Assembly: GCF_028389875.1 (NCBI RefSeq)
Contig: NW_026907680.1
Coordinates: 434,001 to 498,000, forward strand
Source of the DNA: Rhea pennata
Lineage: Eukaryota; Chordata; Aves; Rheiformes; Rheidae
Direction: 5' to 3'
Length of the DNA stretch: 64,000 nt
Shown one piece after another: positions 56,936 to 64,000 of the stretch. Position 1 is the stretch's first letter. Each line of letters opens with the position of its first letter. Below the pieces are notes generated by a model. The model made no database searches and was not told where the DNA came from. It saw only the letters and a list, made by a program, of their open reading frames with translations. Both the position numbers and the translations under genes were made by a program.

Positions 56936-57979
56936 TGGGCGCTTTCTCTCGCAGCTCCTGCTGTGGGGGTAATGGAAAATGTGTGGAGGACAAAGAGGCT
57001 AGAAGCTGGTCTGAGGTGCGGATCCTTACCGAGGCTTGTCAGCCTGCAGAGAGAAGGGGACTCAATCCTCATGTAGTGCTGATGAAAGTCTCCCTGAGCA
57101 GGCTCTCAAGCAAAGCTCCTGCATTTGCAGATGCGCACGTACCAGATGGAACGATGAAGCCTGGTCCTCCAGAATCGCCATTGCTAGTGAGGGGCCGCAG
57201 GCTTTGCCCTGACTTGGGCTTGCTGGAGTGTCAAGGTGGAGCAGAGTGGCACTTGGAGGAGGCTCTCCTTCAGCAGCTTAAAGGCCTGCCAGCTTTCCTG
57301 AGCTCCTTTGCCCTTCTGAGCTGCCTCCCCTGTCGTCCCCCTAGCAGGTCTCTGCAGAAGGGGAAGCCTGCTCGCCTCAAGGCCAGCCTCTGGGCTCTGC
57401 TGCCCTCCTTCCTACCTGCCCTCCGGCTCTGCAACTCCACTAGTTCCCGGGTGCTACAGCCCAGGTGGCCATGGATTCTGCTGGCACCAAGCCTCCGGGG
57501 TGGCCGCTTCGCCTTCTGGCCTGGGGCACCCGCCTTCTTCCCCTCACACCCACAAAAGCCCAGCACTCAAGGGCACCCAGGACACACACAAGAGCTGGCA
57601 GTTCCCTCCCCACATGCAGCCAGCACTGGGCCCCAGCAAGGGGGGCCCAGGCTCAAGCACTTCCTCCCCTCAGAGGCATACAGCAGCTTTTTCCTCCTCT
57701 CCCCACAGGCCCCCTGCCCCCAGGACATGTGTTGGCCATGGCACGGCCTTCTCCACGCCTCTCTCCAGCACAACAAGACGCAGCACACCCCTAGGCCACA
57801 GCCACCGCAGCTGCAGCCAAAGAGCCACAGCACGACCGCGGCGGAGAGCTGCCCTGGCAGCAGCCCCTGAGCCCTGACTCCTCAGCTCTGCTCTTCAGGA
57901 CTCCCCAAAGCTCCAACGCTGCAAACGGACGAGCTCACCACACACCCAGCCAAGAGCCACCCAACTTGGGGCAGTTGGT

Positions 57980-58690
57980 TTAATTCAGCTTCAGAGAACT
58001 TCCTGGGTGCTCGCGTGGCTCACAAGCAGTGCTGCTGCTGCTGCTGCTGCTGCTGTTGTGGCTGCTGCTGTGGCCACTGCCACTGCCCCTGGGGCTCCCA
58101 CTGCCGTTGATGCTCTGTCTGACACTGGGTCTTCGTGTGCCGCTGCCACTGCCAGTGGGGCTGCTGTTGAGTCCAGCATTGGAGCTTCCACTGCCACTGC
58201 TGCTACGAGCGGGTTTCCCGCTGTGTCCAACATTGGAGCTCCCACTGTCACTGCCGCTGTGTTTGTCACTGGCACTTGGGCTGCCGCTGTGCCCGCCACT
58301 GGGGCTCCCAGTGACGCTGCCACCGCCAGTGGATCTGCTGCTGCGTCTGCCACTGGGGCTTCCACTGCCCCTGCCGCTGACACTGGGGCTGCCGCTCTGT
58401 CTGCCACCCGGGCTCCCACTGCCACTGCCACGCTGCCTGCTACTGACACTGGGGCTGCCGTTCTCTTTTGCAGTGGGGCTTCCACTGCCGCTGCCTCTGG
58501 GTCTCCCGCTGACACTGCCGCTGATACTGCCCCTGCCACTGCTGCTGCGTCTTCTGCTAAAACTGGCTCTGCTGGGCTCTTTGCCACTGCTGCTGCGTCT
58601 TCTGCTAAAACTGGCTCTGCTGGTCTCTTTGCCACTGCTGCTGCTCTTTCTTCTGCTTGCCTGTGTCTCTGCACACGGCTCTTCTTCCCC
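57980..58690 (-). CDS. Ser/Gly/Arg-repeat terminal exon, copy C (open)
   Basis: Acceptor CTGCCTCCTTGTGCAG opens GEEEPCAETQASRRKSSSSG, with a duplicated ASFSRRRSSSGKEPSR block, then SGS, GSPSGR, GHSGSPSAS units and a polyserine run, ending SACEPREHPGSS-like text and a TAA at 57980-57982 that overlaps ATTAAA (57979-57984). It is the only copy whose serine frame is open to this stop. A secreted, chromatin or spermatid-type basic low-complexity tail are all possible; no function is assigned. Confidence 0.45.
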   Translation of the reverse strand, partial: GEEEPCAETQASRRKSSSSGKETSRASFSRRRSSSGKEPSRASFSRRRSSSGRGSISGSVSGRPRGSGSGSPTAKENGSPSVSSRQRGSGSGSPGGRQSGSPSVSGRGSGSPSGRRSSRSTGGGSVTGSPSGGHSGSPSASDKHSGSDSGSSNVGHSGKPARSSSGSGSSNAGLNSSPTGSGSGTRRPSVRQSINGSGSPRGSGSGHSSSHNSSSSSSSSTACEPREHPGSSLKLN

Positions 58691-61600
58691 CTGCACAAGG
58701 AGGCAGAAAGAACAGGCTGTGTTCTGCCCTGCCAGAAAGCCCAGGAAGACTGCAGACTCGTGAGGGCCAGGGATGTTTGCGGGAGCTTCTGAGGGTGTTG
58801 CCAGCCTCACCGTCATGGGACAGGGGAGCTTGTTTGGACACAGCTCATCAGCCCGTGGCAGAGGCTGCTGGTACCAGGACTGGCAGGTACCTGTGTCGTC
58901 TTGGCTTCAGCAGTCAGGGAGAGCTTTGCAAAGGGGCACACCAACGCTGGAAGCATCCCTTTGCGCTCAGCTGCTCAGATCTTGCAGGTGCCACTGTTGG
59001 AGGCCATTCTCAGCACTCAACAGCTGCCCCTTGGCTGGAAGGCAAGGCTGAGCCCAGGCCAGCCCTGTGGCTTGCTCATGGGGCAATGGGGCTGCAGCCG
59101 CACTGACACCTTGTCTCTCTCACTCGGCCTCAGAGCCCTCCTGCTTATCTCCTCCTCTACTCCCTCAACCCCGCTCCCATTTGCAGCCACAGCCCTTCAG
59201 CTCCACAGCAGTGCTGGGCATTTGCTGAGTGCTGCAAGGAGGGACTTAGTGACAGGCTTTAAGCCACATAAATCTCATGTCAGAAAAAGTCACAGCACGC
59301 TCTAGGCAGCACAGTGGCTCCGGGATTACAAGTGGCACCCCTTGCTGCCTCACTGCCTCTCAGTTCTGCCAGGCTTCTCCTGGAGCTGCCACATACCTGC
59401 CCTGTCTTGCAAGGCCCCTCTTGACTGTCCAGCCCTTCCTCCTCTTCCTCTAGGCAGGAGAAGTAGACCTTCAGGGTCACTTGCTTGTCTTCTCCCAGCT
59501 GGTATTGGACGATCTTCTGAATATTGGGCTTTTCTTCAGCCAGATTCTCAGCACCCTCCTGCACCTGCAAGACAACTCCACACTGTGCAATGTGCCCCAC
59601 TTCCAAGTCCACTCCGCTGCTCTCCACATGCTCCTCACCAGCATCCAGAGACTGCAGGACCTTGGCAATCACCAGGCCCCTGGCTCTGACCTGGCCTGGG
59701 GCACCCGCCGGACAACGGCTGCTGCCACCCCAGCAGCAGAAGAGCAAGGGGCACCGCAACATGTCCCAGGCTTTGTGACCTTCTCCTGAGCCTTCCTGCC
59801 AGCACCCTATTGCCCTGAAGGGAAGACCAGCCATGCTGAACATCCCCTTCTCATTCGCACCAAGCATCTCAATAATCACACAGCTGAGCAGAAACTCTCC
59901 ATGGTCTCTCACTGAAAACCCCAGCACTACCATGGCCAGAAAAAAAGAGAGGGTCCCAGGGGCTCTGCTGGAGTGTTCGAGGAGGGCGCAGCAGCAAGAG
60001 CTATATTGCAAAACTAGAGCCCAAGCAGTGCCTTTGAAGGCAAGCCCTGGGCCAAGTCAGCCAGGGCTCAGCAGAGCCCATGGGAAGGGCTCTTGTCCCA
60101 GAGAAGAATGCTTCTGCAGACAAAGGAGCTCAGGGAGGAGCACCTACCTGTCTTGCCTTCGGAGCGCTTTCATTCACAGCCCACACAGCTCGCACTCTAG
60201 TGCGTGGCGGTTGTTCCCAGGCGCCTGGGGCCGGCCATTTGGCAAAACACTCTGGGGTGGTGGAAAACATCCTGCAAATAGGCACCAGGGAGGTGGCATG
60301 AGCCCGGGGAAGCTGGGGAGTTTGGACTCCACGCAGCGCTCCCAAGGAGGGCACCTGCCTCTGCAGCAGAAGGCAGTTCTGCAGCAGCAGCACGGGGGTT
60401 CCACTGACGGGGATCACATCCACAGACACGGAAATCACCTCCCGCCAAAACACCCACAGCTACACAATGTGCCCGCTGGAGAGCTCCGGGTGCCCACAGC
60501 GAGACTTTCTCTCCAGGCAGCAAGGAGAGCAGCAGGGTCCCCTACAAGGACAGCCTCCAACTCACACCATTACCTGTGTCCTGTCAACTGCATTAGCCAC
60601 TGCTCCGTGGCCCCAAGGACTCGGTGTTCCGGGATGGGCAATGGATTGCTGCTGGGCACCCAGCAACAGAGAAGGAGAAAGGCATGAAGGCAGCCCAGAA
60701 TAAAGCCCTTGTGTGGTGGGAGCCAGCACAGAGTTGGCCAAAGCCCCCCACAGAGCCCATATGAAGGCAGAGCATGCCCGGAGGTCACAGGGACACTGTC
60801 GCTGGGAAGTCTTGCTCCCAAAGCACTTTCAGAGCAGCCTTTGCCAGCCCTGGCACTGCAGCCCTAACAAACCTGCGCCGAGAAGATGCTCTCTTGCTAA
60901 ACTGGAGGCTAGGGAGCCAACAAATATACTCACGTTGGAAACATATGGCGGCGGGGAGTACGGGCCTGGACATCGAGGGCTTTGGTGGCTGCAAGGATCG
61001 AGTCTCTCATCTCCAGCATCTGCACAGGGGAGAAACACAGGTGAGATGCTGCCAAGAAGAGGATCTTGCTGCTCACAAGGGCAGCCAATGTTTGCACTGT
61101 TCAGAGAAGAAGCTGCCTCTCAGAACAGCAGAAACAACCTTCTCTCTTGCTCACTGCAACCCCTCCATTCTACACAATAGCTGCTCCCTGGACATACAGG
61201 CAAATGGGGAAAAGCTCTGGCAGGCTTTTGTCAAGGGCAAGAGCCAAGAGGCTGATCCAGGAGAGCAGTTCTTGCCTAAGGGAGAGACTGAGGGAGGGCA
61301 GCGCAGGGGAGGGCCGCTGACTAAGATCAAGGGCAATGTGCAGGGCAGTCCTGCCAGGGAGGACAGGAGGGGGCAGTGGGGGCTACGGCAGGTCTCTTTT
61401 CCCAGAAGGGAAGATTATTTCTCAGCCTCTGCTCTGACCCTTCCCATGCGTCTTCCTGCAAACACCCTACTGCCCTGAAGGAAAGACTAGCAACACTGAA
61501 CATCCCATTCTCATTAATCACACAACTGAGCAGAAACTGAATTTTCTATCGCAGAAAGGCTCTGCAGTTCAGAGGCAATCAAAAACGGGACCCCGGTGCC

Positions 61601-63575
61601 TCTGCTGGTGTGTTCAAGGAGGGCGCAGCAGAAAGAGCTATATTGCAAACCTGGAGCACAAGCGGTGCCTGTGAAGGCAAGCCCCGGGCCAAGTCTTGCA
61701 AGGCTCAGCAGAGCCCATGGGAAGGGCTCTTGTACAGCCAGCGCCCATAGCACAAGGCCTGGGCAGAAAGCAGGCTGGCACATGAAGGGCCTCAATGAGG
61801 AGCACTTACCACGCCAGACCTCTGACGGCCCTCGCTCAGAGGACATGCAGCTAGTTCTCTCCGTTTCTTCTTCCTGCCCGCTGCTGCACTCTGTGCAGAG
61901 CACTCTGAGGTGACTGGCACCGGCCTGCAAATACACACCGCGGAGAGGTGATATGAGCACAGGGGGAGTAGGGTCCCCAGCTGGCCCTCACCAGCTTCAC
62001 ACCTGCTCCTGCAGCAGAAGGCAATTCTGCAGCAGAAGCACAGGGCTCCCACTGACTGCGGCCACATCAGAGCATCACCTCCCACCAAAACACCTGGGGC
62101 TGCACGTCATGCCTGAAGGAGAGCTCCAGGAGCCCAAGGGAGACTCTCTCCAGGCAGTGAGGAGAGCAGCAGGGTCATCTGCAAGGACAGGCTCTAAAAT
62201 ACATCATTACCTGCTGTCCTGCCAACTACATAAGACCTGAACACTCTGTGTTCAGGGATGGGCAATAGGTTGTTGCTGGGCACCCAGTGTCGAAGAAGGA
62301 GAAAGGTATCAAGGCAGTCAAGCATTAAGCTCTTGCATAGTGGGAGGCAGCACAGAGCTCTGCTGAACCCTCTCCCCACCCACAGAGCCCAGATGAAGGC
62401 AGCGCATGCGTGCAGGTCACTGGGACCCAGCCGCTTGGAATTTTTGCTCCCAAAGCACTTTCAGAGCAGCCTTCACCAGCCCTGGCACTGCAGCCCTAAC
62501 AAACCCTGGCAGAGAGGCTGCTGCCTTCGTCAGGCAGGGGGAAAAGAAGGAAGGGAAAGTACTCACCTTAGGAACATGTTTGGAAGAGATGCAGGGGACA
62601 CAATCGGAGCTGCTTTAGGAGCTGTCGGGATTGAATCCCTGTGTATTTTCATCTGCAAAGGTGAGAAAGAGAGGTGAGATGCTGCCAAGTAAAGGCTCTT
62701 GCTGCTGGCAAGGGCAGCCCATGTTTCCATGCTCCGGAGAAGAAGCTGCCTCTCGGAACTGCAGAAACAGCTATCGTTCTTGCTCACAGTAGCCCCTCCA
62801 TTCCACACAAGCACAGCTGCAGGGGAATATGGGCAAAGAGCTAAATGTTCTGGCAGGCTTTTGTCAAGGGAAGAGCCAAAAGGCTGATCCAGAAGAGCAT
62901 GAAGGAGTCAAGGGAGGCAAGCGCAGGGGAAGGCAGCTCACTAAACTCTAGGGCAATATGCAGGGCAGTCCTGCTAGGGAGGACAGGAGGGGGCAGTGGG
63001 GGCTGCAGCAGGTCTCTTTTCCCAGAAGGGAAAATTATTTCTCAGGCTCTGCTCTGACCCTTCCCATGCGCCTTCCTACAAACATCCTACTGCCCTGAAG
63101 GAAAGACCAGTCACACTGAACATCCCGTTCTCATTTGCACCCAGCATCTCAATAATCACTCAACTGAGCAGAAACTGAATTTTCTATCGCAGAAAGGCTC
63201 TGCAGTTCAGAGGCAATCAAAAAACGGGACCCCGGTGCCTCTGCTGGTGTGTTCAAGGAGGGCGCAGCAGCAAGAGCTATATTGCAAACCTGGAGCACAA
63301 GCGGTGCCTGTGAAGGCAAGCCCCGGGCCAAGTCTTGCAAGGCTCAGCAGAGCCCATGGGAAGGGCTCTTGTACAGCCAGCGCCCATAGCACAAGGCCTG
63401 GGCAGAAAGCAGGCTGGCACATGAAGGGCCTCAATGAGGAGCACTTACCACGCCAGACCTCTGACGGTCCTCGCTCAGAGGACATGCAGCTAGTGCTCGG
63501 GCTTCTCTCCGTTCCTTCTTCCTGCCCACTGCTGCTCCACTCTGTGCAAAGCACTCTAAGGTGACTGGCACTGGC
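57980..63575 (-). CDS. Exon array C: alpha/gamma units, delta exon, SGS-rich terminal exon
   Basis: Minus-strand exon-like elements: alpha 63575-63449 (127 nt), gamma 62651-62567 (85 nt, MKIHRDSIPTAPKAAP), alpha 61924-61810 (115 nt, a 9-nt deletion relative to array B), gamma 61019-60934 (86 nt, MLEMRDSILAATKALDVQ), eta with an intact GCGCAG acceptor near 60872, alpha 60271-60148 (124 nt), delta 59690-59397 (294 nt), terminal 58690-57980. The order is the same as array B. This copy keeps the eta acceptor and the serine frame that B has lost, so it is the best-preserved array. Indels of 3 or 9 nt in alpha exons keep phase. Units continue to the window edge. Confidence 0.4.
59397..59690 (-). 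other. Delta exon-like element, copy C (294 nt)
   Basis: 98 codons with GTATGT donor, VRARGLVIAKVLQS at the start and LEEEEEGLDSQEG near the end. In this copy the frame is also open through the upstream sequence back to 60011, giving 243 codons. Confidence 0.45.
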
Positions 63576-64000
63576 CTGCAAATACACACCGCGGAGAGGT
63601 GATATGAGCACAGGGAGAGTAGGGTCCCCAGCTGGCCCTCACCAGCTTCACACCTGCTCCTGCAGCAGAAGGCAATTCTGCAGCAGAAGCACAGGGCTCC
63701 CACTGACTGCGGCCACATCAGAGCATCACCTCCCACCAAAACACCTGGGGCTGCACGTCATGCCTGAAGGAGAGCTCCAGGAGCCCAAGGGAGACTCTCT
63801 CCAGGCAGTGAGGAGAGCAGCAGGGTCATCTGCCAGGACAGGCTCCAAGGCACAGCATTACCTGCTGTCCTGTCAGCTACATAAGACCTGAACACTCTGT
63901 GTTCAGGGATGGGCAATAGGTTGTTGCTGGGCTCCCAGTGTCGAAGAAGGAGAAAGATATCAAGGCAGTCAAGCATAAAGCTCTTGCATAGTGGGAGGCA
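61529..64000 (-). repeat. Tandem duplication with ~1.64 kb period
   Basis: Sequence starting 'cagaaactgaattttctatcgcag' occurs at about 61529 and 63167, and following text stays nearly identical to the window edge (for example 61596-61913 against 63235-63564). The second copy is cut off by the window end. This is the youngest-looking unit of the array. Confidence 0.8.

Larger units (their letters stand above)
56850..63060 (-). repeat. Right arm of the large inverted repeat around TMEM209
   Basis: Reverse complement of about 23540-30800, collinear apart from the LTR insertions in the left arm and small indels. One indel is an extra ~66 bp in the serine-rich exon here. The plus-strand frame 56878-57870 (330 codons) and its partner 29875-30774 read CR1 sequence at their start and are probably not genes. 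Confidence 0.85.

Noticed and set aside
56878-57870. 330-codon plus-strand frame, also open in the inverted copy (29875-30774)
   Set aside because: Its first ~20 codons are CR1 tail sequence, composition is Pro/Ser/Leu rich without domains, and two near-identical recent copies being open is not evidence of selection.

Overview
The window looks like bird nuclear DNA. Several truncated LINEs carry the avian CR1 3' end (a 'ggtgaccctgcttgagcaggg' type tail closed by ATTCTGTG-like octamers), genes have many short introns, and there are GC-rich minisatellites and a gammaretrovirus-like endogenous retrovirus (ERV). I cannot name the species or chromosome. One complete, confidently recognised gene is present: TMEM209 (+ strand, 14 coding exons, 32861-44839). 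Summing its exons gives an uninterrupted 560-codon frame.

TMEM209 lies in a unique ~26 kb spacer between two dense blocks of segmental duplication. Left block (1-30.8 kb): an exon-array module (1-2.2 kb); a duplicated segment shared in inverted orientation with the right block (3.2-8.8 kb); a CARD-domain exon (9.7-9.9 kb); minisatellites and an orphan CpG-rich promoter-like patch (10.8-11.45 kb); exon array A on the minus strand (12.5-17.04 kb); a truncated minus-strand type II CAX cation/proton exchanger gene (18.0-22.6 kb); and exon array B on the plus strand (23.0-29.7 kb). Right block (52.9-64 kb): the inverted counterpart of the 3.2-8.8 kb segment, then exon array C on the minus strand (58.0-63.6 kb), the inverted partner of array B. 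A 6.7 kb ERV on the minus strand (46.2-52.9 kb) forms the junction between the TMEM209 spacer and the right block.

The arrays are repeated exon-like units with canonical splice sites: a 121-127 nt exon (here called alpha; 115 nt in one copy), an 85-86 nt exon (gamma) and a short following exon (eta). In B and C these lead to a 294 nt exon (delta), and in all arrays to a Ser/Gly/Arg-rich terminal exon whose stop overlaps an ATTAAA poly(A) hexamer. I do not recognise this family.

Two nested palindrome-like structures stand out. Arrays B and C are arms of a ~6-7 kb inverted repeat around TMEM209. The CAX fragment sits in the loop of a smaller inverted repeat (about 14.25-15.77 kb against 22.63-24.17 kb), whose arms are identical over the ~210 bases compared by hand. 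The layout suggests an amplicon-like, rearrangement-prone locus. All comparisons were made by eye, without alignment software.
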